Below are positions 37,380-48,883 of a stretch of DNA of 64,000 nt, piece by piece. The notes below the pieces were generated by a model. The model made no database searches. It was not told where the DNA came from and saw only the letters and a program-made list of their open reading frames with translations. Position 1 is the stretch's first letter. Each line of letters starts with the position of its first letter. The position numbers and the translations under genes are program-made. Source of the DNA: Guyanagaster necrorhizus (Eukaryota; Basidiomycota; Agaricomycetes; Agaricales; Physalacriaceae); assembly GCF_019112545.1 (NCBI RefSeq), contig NW_025064890.1, positions 771,818 through 835,817 of the forward strand, in the 5' to 3' direction.

Positions 37380-38869
37380 TCTTGATGGTCCAGCCCTAGA
37401 CAATCACCACAGAGTCATCTTCTGTGGGAAGAGGCTCTTCAGACATCTTCCCTCCTCTACTGCCTTCAGCCTCATCTGGCAGCAGTTGGCTGGCAAATAG
37501 TCATCAGACCAGATACTTCCATGGATTCAGGTATTTTGGCTTTTTCTGAGAAAGCTATGATGCCATATCATAACTTGTTCCTCTATGTGATGTCATCCCT
37601 GTTGAGGGTGGCCAGTATTCATCATCCTCTGATAACACCAAGAGTGTCCTCAGCATCAATGGTTCTTCCTCATTGAGAACCAGCCAGAGTCCTCACTAGC
37701 TTTTCAGATACTGGCCTTCCTCCCTCTGCCAGCTCTCCCTCTCCAGCTCTTCTTCATTCATAAATCCAGACCAGTGATCATTTGTGAAGAGGGTGCTTCC
37801 TTCTTCTATTTCTCCATCTTCCCTGAGAATGGTATTAGCCTTGAGGATCATCAGAGTCCTTCCAATATGGAACCCCCCAGAAGGGTAAATTCCAGATTCT
37901 CTCAGTCTCAGCATTATGCCACCACTTCCTTTCTCTTTCCACCCATTCAGCATATTATCAGAATTCATCATAGAAGTCCAGATTGAGGAAAAGAGTGGTG
38001 AGTTTCTTATGCAAGAACTCTCAAAGGGTTCAATTGCTGATCTGAGGTACTGGCAGTATTCAGACTCCATACCAGTCAGATAAGGAGTCATTGTCAGACA
38101 GAAAGCCATTGCTTCCTATATTGTCAGTGGTTGATAATTTCCACTAATCATTCTCCCTGTCTTCAGAGATGTCATCTCATTGATCGACTGCATAGGAGTC
38201 ATCCTTGGGATCTTTTTTTCATTCTGTGTCTGATGGCTATTTTTATCCTTAGACTGGTAAGGGTCTGCCCCTAGGCAGAAACCCTTTAGCATCTGCATCT
38301 TCTTTGTTGATGGATAATCAACTATCAGCACTTTGATTCTGATTGTCCCCTGATTTATTCCAGTGATCTGGGAAATAGAGGTCATCTTTGGGATTTTCAT
38401 CTCACTTGGTATCTGAGAACCATGCTTGGTGTTTCCAGACCCTTTTATAGTCTGTTGGGGGTAATCCCCATTCTGTAACTCATTCTCCTCTAGCCTGCTA
38501 CTTGTTGTGCTTATAGTTGATCTCTCACTGCTGGTCAGACTCATCCTTCTCTTCTTCCACCAGTTCATCAGTGGTATCAGAGTCAGTGGTTGGAGGTTCA
38601 AGGTCAGAGGTTGGAAGGTATAGAGAGGAGAAGCAGGGTTCTTCCTCTTTTTGGATAGGACCTGTTTGGCCCATGTCTTCAGATCTCTCTCTGGATCTGG
38701 ACTCAACAGTTCAGATATTGGCAGAGAGGCCATTGAGGAGTTGATTGAGAGTGACATCTTGGATTTGATAGTCTCTGACTATCTTGGTTGTTAAGGTTCC
38801 TAGAAGAAGGGTCAGCAATTCAATAGAGAAAGGGGGTACTTCAGAGTTGATAGAGCTGGTAGAAGGCAT
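37380..38869 (-). pseudogene. Pre-gag open frame of element J (divergent, short hydrophobic start)
   Basis: ATG at 38869, 59 nt after the LTR. The start MPSTSSINSEV is related to other copies, but the hydrophobic part is shorter (FSIELLTLLLGTLTT), so a membrane span is doubtful here. Two longer open pieces follow in the next frames: 38757-38116 (213 codons, Ser/Lys-rich, low complexity) and 38109-37696 (137 codons) with RESGIYPSGGFHIGRTL. The middle of this region does not align obviously with D or K, so J may belong to a separate lineage or have recombined. Function unknown. Confidence 0.5.
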
Positions 38870-38927
38870 TCAGTTTCTTGTGCTTTGATAGCTGTCAAGA
38901 AAGAGAAGCTAGAAGCTTTAAGCTAAT

Positions 38928-39450
38928 TGTTAAGTCCAAATTCTACAAGACTAATAACACATGATAAACTGATAGAACCTTGCACTTTGGATTATACTAT
39001 CAGAGTCCACTGATGCATTGTTGGCATTGTGTGATCAAGGCAGTTACAAGTTGCTCAAGATAAGATAATGGAGAATAAACTTTAGCTCAAAGCTGAGACT
39101 ACTACAGTAAGAGCTATGCTACTTAAATATTAAATTCTTATCATTCTAAGAATATAACTACCTAATTGTCTTTACTGATGCTATATAGCATTTTATCCAG
39201 CATTGCTAAGATACCTACAAAAAGTATTATCCTGCTGTTGTGCTGTTACTGCTGCACAAAGATAAGAGAGACTTCTCTGTCATTGTGCTGCTGCACATCT
39301 TCACAGCAGTGACCAGAATTGGGACAGTGCTAATGACTAAGCATTCTCATGATTCTAAGTGCCTGGTCTAGATGCCCTGACTGAGGAGAAATAGGGGTCA
39401 ATCCTGAATAAATCAAGGAAAAAGAAAAGAAAATAGGAAAAATTATAATA
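38928..39450 (-). repeat. 5' LTR of element J
   Basis: 523 bp. On the minus strand it starts TATTATAATTTTTCC and ends GGACTTAACA. The inward sequence ATTAGCTTAAAGCT is a one-mismatch complement of AGCTTTGAGCTAA near 39,075, the same self-priming layout as the other copies. Confidence 0.92.
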
Positions 39451-39455
39451 CAACA

Positions 39456-40396
39456 GGTATAGAATCTATAAATAAAGCATTCAAAATAATATTTCTCCTG
39501 TTTAAAGCAGAATCACACTATTATTCTGGAATGGCAGCACTTCTGGACTCCTCTAGGCTTGCCCAGACCTGCCTGGCCACTGCATAGCTTTATTTTAAGC
39601 CTATAGTGCCTGTGAGTACCTAACTCCTTTCTGTCTACTCAAAGTTTTAATCCTCTGAGTTATTCTTAGTAGCTCAATCGATCAGACCCAGTCAACTGGT
39701 CCTATCTACTCTATTCCTCTCAATTCTAAGTCTCTTAGATCATCTGATACCTAGAAAATTTGGACTTAGGCATTTGAATCAAAACTCACAGTGCTAGCTA
39801 CAGATTATTGGGTCTTTCTTCTTACTGCTCCTGGATGATGCTATCTCTACTCAATACTCTATAACTGACTATAGTATTATATCCTTAGCTGTCTTAAAAT
39901 ATACTTGTTTTAGTGGCACATAAAATTGGCCTTATTTGAGATACCACTTCTAAGTCTAACTTGGACTTAGTATTTTCCAAGATGTGGTGCCAAACTTTTC
40001 TAAGTTCAAACCTGACTTAGGATTTTTATTCTTAGGCCATATTATTTTTACAAAGTCCAATTTGGACTTAGTATTGGTGACTAGCATGACTATCAGCTCA
40101 GAGCCTTAGCCATAGTCCTCTACTGGCTAATGATCCTCAGTTGCTAGCATATTCTAGTGTGTTATGCAGAATTTGCAAATTATAGGGCTGGACATATAGC
40201 CTGCATATCATCACCTCCCAAAGATCCTCTACCTCCTGATCTCTCTCATCCTTGAAAATCAGTCAGACCTTCTTTCAGATCTCTATTCATCTGCCAACTC
40301 ATCTATGTGACATATCAACTTGCATATCAATTTTGAAAGTTGGTAGAGACCAGCAGAGACCTCCATACTACTAATCACCTTGCTTGTGGTGACACC
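39456..40396. other. Element E extra segment, right of element J: no gene recognised
   Basis: About 940 bp with no convincing open frame on either strand. It has several short repeats of the pattern TTGGACTTAG / CTAAGTCCAA (near 39,767, 39,955, 40,010 and 40,062), in both orientations. It continues into the antisense gene remnant at 40397-41357. It could be 3' flanking DNA of that gene if the whole block was captured. Confidence 0.4.
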
Positions 40397-41357
40397 CTAG
40401 TTGAATGAACAGGCAGTCTTCTTAATTTTGCAATGTGCACAAGTCTGCCTATGCTTAATGCCTTCAGTGGCTGGGCATACATAACAATGGGCACTATCTT
40501 GGTGACAGCACACACAGCTTCTTAAGAATGAAAGCTAAGTCAAACTATATAAGAAAACCAAGACACTTACTTTCACCATCCAACAACTCTTTATCTTTCA
40601 CTGGTCCTACCACTTCCAACTTTGTCTGCTTTTTGAAACTAGCAACCACCTCTGCCTCACTGCCATCTACTATGCTCCTTGACCTGAACTGGCATTTACA
40701 GCCCTTCTCTGCTGGATCCACTACCTTTCTCTTCCCCTCTTGTACTCTCTTTCTCCTCTCCAGGATTCTCTCAGATTCTTCCAACTCATCATCTCCCTTG
40801 GTCCCCTTATCTTGCTCACCATTGGACTCCAGAGGCATATGGCCAGTCACCTTCTTAAAGTGAAGACTGAGGCTAGGACTAAACTGTTCTGCCAGCACTT
40901 GATGCAGCTGAAAATCAATGGCCTTCGTGAGGGTCATCTGCAATCTATCCTCTGTAACCATCTCCTTCTCCTCTACCTCTGAGACTGAAGCTCTTGCTGC
41001 AGCCTCTGTGGCCTCTCTCTCCTCAGCCTCTCTCTGAGCTGCCTCTCTCAATGCCTCCTCCATCTCCTTAGCCCACCTCTCTGCAGCCTGCCAGACCTCC
41101 TCCCTCTTTCTCTCCAATTCCTCCTTCTGCTCCCTTTTCCACACCTCTCAGGCTACACAGTCCATCTGGATCTTTTTCTTCCACTCCCACTCTCCTTGCC
41201 ATTCCAAATAGCTCTCCACAGCCTCCATGTATTCTTCCTCCATGGACTGTTATTTCAGATGAAATAATTCCTTGGTCTCTTCAGGGCCATCAGAGGTGGA
41301 TTCCCTCACTAAAGGCTCAGGAGTATATGAGTGACAATATGCAGCAGGAGGTGACAT
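40397..41357 (-). pseudogene. Antisense gene remnant inside element E: coiled coil plus Cys-rich segment
   Basis: On the minus strand an ATG at 41357 opens a frame (MSPPAAYCHSYTPEP) that continues in phase, after two stops, into a 199-codon open stretch (41144-40545). That stretch is a Glu/Arg/Ala-rich coil (EEALREAAQREAEE and similar), then a basic region with C-K-C. It meets a perfect donor GTAAGT at 40570. Downstream, in another frame, comes a Cys-rich segment (40516-40400) with CVCC, HCYVC and CAHCKIKKTAC. I could not find an acceptor that keeps the frame. Coil plus C-x2-C clusters suggests a DNA-binding or gag-like accessory protein, but I cannot name a family. It runs opposite to E's pol. 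Confidence 0.55.
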
Positions 41358-41487
41358 AGTTAGAGCAATAGTGATAGTATCTGACCAAGTTGCAAAAAAT
41401 TCCTATGGCCACCAACAATCTTTCATATGGACTCACCAGCCATCAGGATCTGTGCTCTTGAGGGCAAGAATGCTAATGAGAGAATAC

Positions 41488-41988
41488 TGTTACATGTATG
41501 CTGCTAGCCTCTGTATCATCTCAACCAACCATGAATATAATCATGGAAACCCACTGGACTTCAGCTGCTCTCCATTACCTATTAATTTCATTTTTACCAT
41601 TATCATTTCACATTCATATTTCACATTGTAATATCTAGACTCTGAACTTAGTAGTGAATATTGACATTGGAACCCAATAGAATCTGACTCAGAATTAGCT
41701 ACTATTAGTATATAAAGTTATGTATAACTATTGTAACTACTCAGTTCAAATATCAACTTGGATAAGCCATCTACACTTCACACTCACTTCAACTCCTCCT
41801 TACCTTGTCCATTGGATTCTACTCTGAAGGATACTTCTGTTTGTTTCTTTGACAGAAGTCTATTCTGTCCATCCAGATTCTTAGACTCTAACTCAAGGGT
41901 GACATTGCCAATAGCTTCATTGATGCCTACACACTCTGCTGGTCTCTGCACATGCATTAAAGCTCACTCAATTGGCATGTTCCTAACA
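41488..41988 (+). repeat. 3' LTR of element E
   Basis: 501 bp, TGTTACATGT to TTCCTAACA, followed by the duplicated target GACTC at 41989. On its own it looks like a solo LTR because unrelated DNA precedes it; the TSD and equal length tie it to 16111-16611. Confidence 0.93.
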
Positions 41989-44900
41989 GACTCTCATATC
42001 TCATAACTTCTATATAGTCACTGCTCTAATCAACAGTGACTGCACAGGCAGCTCAATTAATTATGCTTTCATCCCCAAGCACCAATCCTGATGTATAATG
42101 CAGATAGCACCAAGAACCAAGCCAGTTCAATTACTGAATTCATTGAGCTCAGGCTCATGATCAATGATCATTCCAAAAGGATCAACTTGGCTATAACCAA
42201 TTTAGGAACTAAGGAAAATTTTCTTGGACATGACTGGCTGATCTGTCACAACCTGCTTATTAGCTGGAAGACTGGTTGAATCACATTTACAAGGTGTCAT
42301 TGCTGAAAGATCCTATTTGAATTGCCTGACAAAGATCCTGAAGATTAATAAGATGAAGAGATGGAGGATGAGAAAACAATCCTTGCCATAGACCTGCAGA
42401 AGGCCATATATATCCACACCATGCATCATACTAATGACCAGCAGCAAAGGCCAATAAGAGAAAGAAAGAGAAGATGTTCAAGGAGATAGTATCCAAATGG
42501 GCCTAGGACTACTGGAACCTATTCAAGAAGGAAAGCTTTGATAAGCTACCAGCTCTAAAGCCATAGGATCATGCCATTGAGCTGATCTCCAATGCCAGTG
42601 CCAACTTGAATTGCAAGATATATCCACTAGGCAATAATGAGCAACAGAAACTCAATAAATTCCTGGATGAAAACCTATCCACTAGATGAATCTGGCTATC
42701 AAAGTCCCTGATGGCTTCCTCCTTCTTTTTTGTCAAGAAGGATGGAAAACTCTGGCCAGTATAAGATTACCAGAAGCTGAATGAGATAATGATCAAGAAC
42801 CATTATCCACTCTCATTGATCTCCAAGCTCATGGACAAGCTGCATGGTGCCTGATATTACACTAAATTAGATGTTCACTGGGGCTATAACAATGTATGAA
42901 TCAAGGAGGGTGACAAGTGGAAAGCTGCCTTTTGCACCAATCAAGGATTATTTGAGCTGATCATCATGTTCTTTAGATTGACTAACTCACCAGCCACCTT
43001 CTAATGGATGATGAATGACATATTTAAGGATCTCATCACCACTGGAAAAGTCACAATCTATCTTGACAACATTCTTATCATATCCAAGACCAAAGAGGAA
43101 CATTGAAGACTGATGCAGTAAGTATTAGCCTTGATAAGAAAACACCAACTGTTCCTCAAGGCTGAGAAGTGTGAATTTGAGATACTCAAAACTGAGTACC
43201 TCAGAGTTATTATCAGCAAAGAAAGCATTAGAATGGATCCCATCAAGGTAGCCAGAGTAACAGAATGGCTGGAACTAATGAAGAAGAAGGAGTTACAGTC
43301 ATTTCTTGAATTTATCAACTTCTATTGGCAATTCATCTGAGACTATAGCAAGATAGTCTGACCCATGACTCAGTTAACAGGAAATGCCTCTTGGGTGTGA
43401 GGCCCATCTCAGCAATCTGCATTCAACAACCTCAAATGACAACTAGCAGAAGATGTAATACTTGCTATTCTCACACAGAAAGATAAGTTTCAAGTCAAAG
43501 TAGACTCTAGCAAAGGGGCAATTGGCACCATGCTATCTCAGGAACAAGACAGAAAGTGGTGATCCATAGCATTCCTTTCAAAAGTCCTGACTATTACAGA
43601 ACAAAACTATGAAATATACAATAAAGAACTGTTGGCCATCATGCTTGCTCTTGAAGAATAGTGATATTACCTAATCAGTGCAATCAAAATCTTTGAGATT
43701 TGGACAGACCATCAGAATTTGCAATACTTCTAACAGCTGCAGAAGCTAAACCACTAGCAAGCTAGATAGGTAACCAAACTTAGCCAATATCAATATATGC
43801 TGCACTACAAAGCTAGTGCAGCAAACAAGAAAGCTGATCTTCTCAGCTGATGGGCTGGCCACAATCAGAGAGAAAGAGATAATGAAGGAGTAACATTATT
43901 AAAAGCTGAACACTTTTGGGTGATGATAATGCCAACCAAGGAGGAGATTCATGAACAGATCAAGAGCATCATATGTGACATGAAGAAGTGGGACCAGTGC
44001 ATCATCTCTTCACTCAATCATGAGTGCAGAATGACCAGAGAAGAAGAAATGATCTGCTATAATAGGCAGATCTATATCTTCAGAAACCAAGCTCTTTATA
44101 GTGAAATTATCACTATATGCCATGACCATGCAACTGCTGGCTATTCCAGCATTGCCAAGACCAAGAAACTTATCCTCCAGGAATATTAGTGGCCCAAAAT
44201 AGGCATTGATATCATATGATATGTCAAGGCTTGTGAGGTGTATCAATGAGACAAAGCAACAACACAGCTATGAGCAGCTCCACTCCATCCAAATGAGATT
44301 CCATCATCACCATGGACCCACATTTTGGTGGACATGATCACTGGACTATCAAACTGCAATGGCTATGACACTATCATTATTATAGTTGACTGATTCTCAA
44401 AGGCAATCATTCCAATTGCCTGTTCAACAGAATTAACATCAGAAGGACGAGCAAAGATCCTATGAGATGAAGTCTATGCAAAATACAGAATGCCTCAAGT
44501 GATTATTTCAGACAGGAGACTACAATTCATCTCCAAATTTCTTGACAACTTATACCGACTTCTCAATATCAAACAAAAAACACATTGACTGCTTATCACC
44601 CTCAAACTGACAGTCAAATAGAGAGAGTCAACTAAGAGGTGGAGAAATATCTCTACCTCTTCCTCAACTATCAACAGGATGATTGAGTGGAATAGCTAGT
44701 GCTCACTACATTCTAGCATAACAATCAAATCCACTCAGCTATGGGAAAGTCTCTCTTTTTCATCAATTATAGATGACACTCTAATGTCACCTAAACTGAA
44801 TGACTTTGTATAACAATGCTGGCTTTAGCTGATTTTGCATCTACAATGATCAAAATCCATGCTGAGACCCAAACAGCTCTTGAGAAAGCAGCAGAAACTA

Positions 44901-45400
44901 TGAAGAAGCAATACAATAAACACCATAGACCAGCACATGAGTATTCAGTCAATGATAAAGTATGGCTGAATATGACAAACCTTCATCTCTCATGCCCAAA
45001 AAGAAAATTGGCCAACAAACAGACAGGACCCTTCTCAGTCTTGGCTAAGATTGGCCAGTCCACCTATAAATTATGCCTACTAAGCAGCTGGAAAATGCAC
45101 AATATCTTTAATAAGGCATTGCTAACATCCTACATTGCACTGGCATTCCCAAATCAAGAACATCCATCTCCTCTGCCACCAGAGCTGATTGACAATAAAG
45201 AACATTATGAAGTCAATCAGATCTTATATCACAAACTATGGAAAATCAAAGTAAAGAGCAGAGAAATGACTACAACAGTTGACTATCTAGTCAGCTAGAA
45301 GGGGTACAGACCTGAATCCAACCAATGGGTCAATGAACAGCATATGAATGCCAATGATATGATATATGATTATAAACAGGCATTGAACTGATATTTTATC
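41989..45400 (+). pseudogene. Element D pol, main part: protease to chromodomain
   Basis: Continues the protease frame of 16110. The protease loop reads LINSDCTGS near 42,027, catalytic Asp lost. RT 42,540-43,340: box Y-L-D-N near 43,060, so the second catalytic Asp is Asn; thumb open 43131-43340. RNase H 43,440-43,740. Integrase HHCC in the open piece 43920-44189, then core 44,300-44,720 with VDXFSK near 44,382. The C-terminal domain and linker are open at 44816-45298. Chromodomain to about 45,390 with YLVS, then a stop, then KGYRPESNQW. Polypurine tract GGAGAGGGTAA ends at 45511. Confidence 0.88.
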
Positions 45401-45511
45401 AGTCAATGTCTTCATGAATCTTATGAGAAGAAGGGCAGGTTATCTGCTCCTGAGATGCCTAGACTTATTCCTAATTTAACCATTGAGATGATGGTCTTAA
45501 GGAGAGGGTAA

Positions 45512-45980
45512 TGTTATAATTTTTTCTCACTTCTATCTTTTATTCAAGGATTGACCTCTATTTTTGCTTAGCCAGGGTGCTTAGACCAGTGCTTAAGACT
45601 GTAAGATGGGCTTAGTCAGCACAACAATGCCCAGTCAGTTATTGTCCTTCGATGTGATAGTAACCACTCAATAACAGATAATACCCTTTTGTAGATAGCT
45701 TAATGACACTAGACAAAATGCTCTATAATGCCAGGACACACAATTAGGTAGTTATATCTTTAGATGGATGATGACTAGTATATAAGTAGCATAGCTCTCA
45801 CTGTAGTAATCCCAGCTTCAAACTAAAGTTTATTTCTTTACTATCTTATCTCAAGCTAATCTAAAGGCTTTAAGACACAGAGCCATATAGCACATCAAGT
45901 GAACTCTGACATCATTGTCTGAAGTGCAAGACAGTGTCAGTTTATCATATATTTAGGTCACATGTCATTTGAGCTTAATA
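45512..45980 (+). repeat. 3' LTR of element D
   Basis: 469 bp, TGTTATAATTTTTT to GAGCTTAATA, followed by GTATC. Same length as the 5' LTR, and the same sub-type (shared TAATGACACT-x-GACAAAATG block). Confidence 0.95.
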
Positions 45981-45985
45981 GTATC

Positions 45986-47085
45986 CAAATGAAGTCCTCA
46001 CAATCCCTTGGACTCATATCTTTGTTGATATGATTACCAGTCTATCCGATTGCAATGGCTATAATGCAATCATCATCATAGTTGATTATTTTTCTAAGAC
46101 TATCATCCTAATGGCTTGTTCCATCAAACTGTCATCAGAAGGATGGGCCAAGATTTTCAAGGATGAAGTCTACTCTAAACATGGAATGCCACAAGTAGTC
46201 ATCTCAGACTAAGAATCACAATTCATATCAAAATTCCTAAATGACTTGTATCAGCTCCTCAGAATTCAAAGCAATGCCTCTATAACCTATCACTCTCAAA
46301 CTGATAGGCAGATGAAACAGGTCAATCAGGAGCTCAAAAAGTATCTGCACATATTCATCAATCACCAACAAGATGATTAGATAGAATAGCTAGCTCTCAC
46401 AGCTTTCCAGCACAACAACTGTATCTACTCAGCCACTAGAAAGACACTATTCTTTGTAAACTACAGGTGACATCCCAAAGTCACTGTCATCATAAAATCC
46501 CACATGACTACCCTTGCCTCACTCAACTTTGCCACTGAAATAGCAAAAATTCACCTGGAAACACAGATAGTGCTCAAGAAAGCAGCTGCTACTATAAAGT
46601 CACAATATGATAAACACCAATGCACTGCACACACTTATGCAATAAATGACAAGGTATGGCTTGACACAACCAATCTTCACCTACCATATCTCAAATACAA
46701 ACTCACTGACAAACAGACTGGTCTATTTCTAGTCCTAGCAAAGATCAGCACTTCAGCATATAAGCTATAGTTACCAACTTCATAGCACATCCACAACATA
46801 TTCAATGAATCTCTGTTAACACTATATGTTTTCTCCACATTTTCAAATCAAGAACTACCATCTTCTCTACCATCTGACCTCATTGATAAGAAAGAACATT
46901 ATGAAATTGACCAAATTCTTGATCACAAAATATGACAGATCAAAGCATGAGAAGAAGGCATGACCACAACTATCAATTATCTTGTCAGCTGGAAGGACTA
47001 TAGTCTGAAGTCAAATCAGTGGATCAACAAGAAGTGAATAAATATGGACACAGCTATATATGAGTATAAATTATCTCTAAATTAA
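45986..47085 (+). pseudogene. Element C pol, C-terminal part: integrase core, C-terminal domain, chromodomain
   Basis: Resumes the integrase frame cut at 11835. Core open at 46030-46212 with IIVDYFSKT and GMPQVVISD; the third acidic residue lies in Q-E-L-K-K-Y-L near 46,330. The C-terminal domain is open at 46504-46770 with AINDKVWLDTTNLHLPY. Linker EHYEIDQILDHK near 46,895, chromodomain to 47085 (YLVSWKDYSLKSNQW). Scattered stops. The polypurine tract is AAGAAAAGAGTAA before 47119. Confidence 0.88.
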
Positions 47086-47118
47086 ACTATCAGAATGATG
47101 GTCTTAAGAAAAGAGTAA

Positions 47119-47566
47119 TATTATGATTTTTCACTATTTTCTCTACTTTTATCCCTATTTATGCTTAGTCAGAGCATTTAGGCCAGTGCTTAGGACTATG
47201 GGATGGTCTTAGTCAGTATAATGACTATTGTTTCATGACACATAGTGATGCTCTGACAGCAAGACAATCTCCCTTTTGTAGATCACTACAACATCTTAGA
47301 ACAATGGGTACCACAATGCAGACACTCACAATTAGTGATACTATATTTATCTTGGAGATCAATAGTATATAAGTAGCATAGATAATATTATATATTCCTA
47401 GTCTTGAACTATCCTTAATTCTATCATACTATTTTGAGTCAACTAAGCTTTGATCTTAAGGCATAATACTAGCACTCACATATAGTGAACTCAAGTGTGA
47501 TTGTACAAACACAATACAGCACTTGTTTATCATATAGTTATAGTCATGTGCTATCTGGGTCTAACA
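47119..47566 (+). repeat. 3' LTR of element C
   Basis: 448 bp, TATTATGATTTTTC to GGGTCTAACA. It is followed by ATAGG (47567-47571), the expected target duplication; the left copy is not in the window next to C because C's 5' end is missing. Confidence 0.85.
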
Positions 47567-48135
47567 ATAGGTCTGAATCAAATCAATGGATCTATGAGCA
47601 GGATCTGAACACAGATGACACCATTTATAACTACAAAATTTCTATCAATTGATCTATCAGAATAATAGTTTTAAGAGAGAGATGATATTATAATTTTCTC
47701 CATATCTTTTTCTTTTTTCTTATCTTATCAGAATGTCTATCTTATTCTGAGCACTTTCTTAAGAGGCATGGAAAGATTAGATAATCACAACAGACAGAGT
47801 GCCATTGTACTTAGTTATCTTATCCACAGATAAGACCTTATTGTTTCACCCCCAACAATCAGACAAGATCAGTATTGTAACACAGAACAGCATAATAGAC
47901 AGTAGTTATATTTATTACAAGCAGAACAGTATATAAGTAGAATAGCTCTTGCTATAGTAGTCCAGCTTTGAGCTATAAGTTTATCTCACACTATCTTCTC
48001 TTGAGTCTAGCTTGTCTCTGGCCTTGAAGCACTTCATCTATCAGAACACAATAAGTGAACTCTAGTGTGACTGTACAAATGCAATACAGTGCTAGTTTAT
48101 CACATGTTCAGATCATATGCCAGTTAAGTCTAACA
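47567..48135 (+). mobile_element. Element G: chromodomain tail and 3' LTR (450 bp) of another family 1 copy
   Basis: 47567-47650 is the end of a chromodomain (GLNQWI-like: Ser-Glu-Ser-Asn-Gln-Trp-Ile, then an acidic helix), followed by AAGAGAGAGATGA as decayed polypurine tract and an LTR at 47686-48135 that ends TCTAACA. C inserted into this chromodomain. G in turn interrupts element F: sequence after 48135 is F gag read on the minus strand. Most of G is not seen in the window. Confidence 0.8.
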
Positions 48136-48358
48136 AGACCCATCAGACTCTATACTAGATGATAATTCTGCTAAAAGTGAAAAATAGAAGGATTGGTTGA
48201 AAAGAGATGTTGCATTGAGAGTGATGACCTCCAGTGTGCAAATAAAGTCAATGCAACCCTGAACTCACACTGAGAGAATAGGGTTGCTTCCTAGTTTTCT
48301 GACTCCATTGAGGCCAATTCCTCAGAAGCAGTGTCTACTTCAGCTGCATGACTCTTGG
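48136..48358 (-). pseudogene. Element F gag C-terminus and gag/pol boundary
   Basis: Aligns on the minus strand with element E at 18,025-18,235: the gag stop TAG after SEN, then the spacer leading to the protease. It is the continuation of the gag interrupted at 56478. Confidence 0.85.
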
Positions 48359-48827
48359 TGTTACAATTTTTCTATTACTCTATTTATTTTTCTCAGATTA
48401 ACTTCTATTTATGCTTAGTCAGAGCACCAACATAAGCACTTAAGACTGTGAGACAAGGCTTAGTCATCATAACTAGCTGAGTCAGTCATTGTCTTGTGAT
48501 GTGATAGTAATGCTCAACAACACACAATCACCCTTTTATGCATGGTAGTGATACTCAAGAACAATGAGCATCAGAGACTTAACAACACATAATAAGTAAT
48601 AGTATATTTAGATATGATATGTACAGTATTTAAGACAGCTCATTCTCACTAGAAATCTCAGCTTCAAGCTAAAATTTATTATTACACCACTTTTTCTCAA
48701 GCCAACTACAAGGCCTTGATGCACAACAGCTACTATTCATGCTCAGTGAAATCTGATGATTCACCCAAAGTGTGAGGTGACATCAGTTTATCACATGTCT
48801 ATAGTCACATGCAACTTGGGTTTAACA
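48359..48827 (+). repeat. 5' LTR of element H
   Basis: 469 bp, TGTTACAATTTTTC to GGGTTTAACA. Predicted mRNA start AGCTTCAAGCTAA near 48660. The inward site TTAGCTCAAAGCT (48829-48841) would pair with the ancestral AGCTTCGAGCTAA still seen in S1; each strand has lost the CG in a different way. Confidence 0.95.
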
Positions 48828-48883
48828 ATTAGCTCAAAGCTGTTCCTTTTCTTTTCTCATGCCTATTAGTGCAGAGGAAACTG

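Larger units (their letters stand above)
22885..39450 (-). mobile_element. Element J: family 1 Ty3/gypsy, minus strand, inserted in E; split by element K
   Basis: LTRs 22885-23427 (3' LTR, 543 bp) and 38928-39450 (5' LTR, 523 bp) flanked by CAACA (22880-22884, 39451-39455). Internal sequence reads right to left: pre-gag, gag, pol, chromodomain. It is interrupted by element K between 24042 and 32624. Across the K site (TAATT) the integrase C-terminal frame is continuous and aligns with K's own copy. Confidence 0.95.
16111..41988 (+). mobile_element. Element E: family 2 Ty3/gypsy chromovirus inserted in D; split by element J; carries ~3 kb extra DNA
   Basis: Two 501-bp LTRs (16111-16611, 41488-41988), both beginning TGTTACATG, flanked by GACTC (16106-16110, 41989-41993). 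Gag-pol occupies 16636-21930. After the chromodomain come about 1 kb (to 22884) and, beyond nested element J (22885-39450, target CAACA), a further 2 kb (39456-41487) not expected in such an element. Without J the element is about 9.3 kb, long for a chromovirus with 0.5-kb LTRs. The extra segment contains an antisense gene remnant. Confidence 0.95.
11836..45980 (+). mobile_element. Element D: family 1 Ty3/gypsy inserted in C's integrase; split by element E
   Basis: Two 469-bp LTRs (11836-12304 and 45512-45980) flanked by the identical 5-bp duplication GTATC (11831-11835, 45981-45985). The internal sequence runs 12305-16110, is interrupted by element E (16111-41988 plus the duplicated GACTC), then continues 41989-45511. 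Excluding E, D is about 8.3 kb. Across the GACTC site the protease frame continues and aligns with element K, which proves the pairing of the halves. Confidence 0.95.

Noticed and set aside
40528..40982. Plus-strand coding region opposite the coiled-coil frame
   Set aside because: Ser/Leu/Pro-rich translation is typical of the antisense of a Glu/Arg/Lys-rich coil; the minus strand has the ATG, donor site and Cys clusters.
41488..41988. Solo LTR of family 2
   Set aside because: Unrelated DNA on its left first suggested this, but its right flank GACTC and 501-bp length match 16111-16611, and the D protease frame is continuous across the pair.
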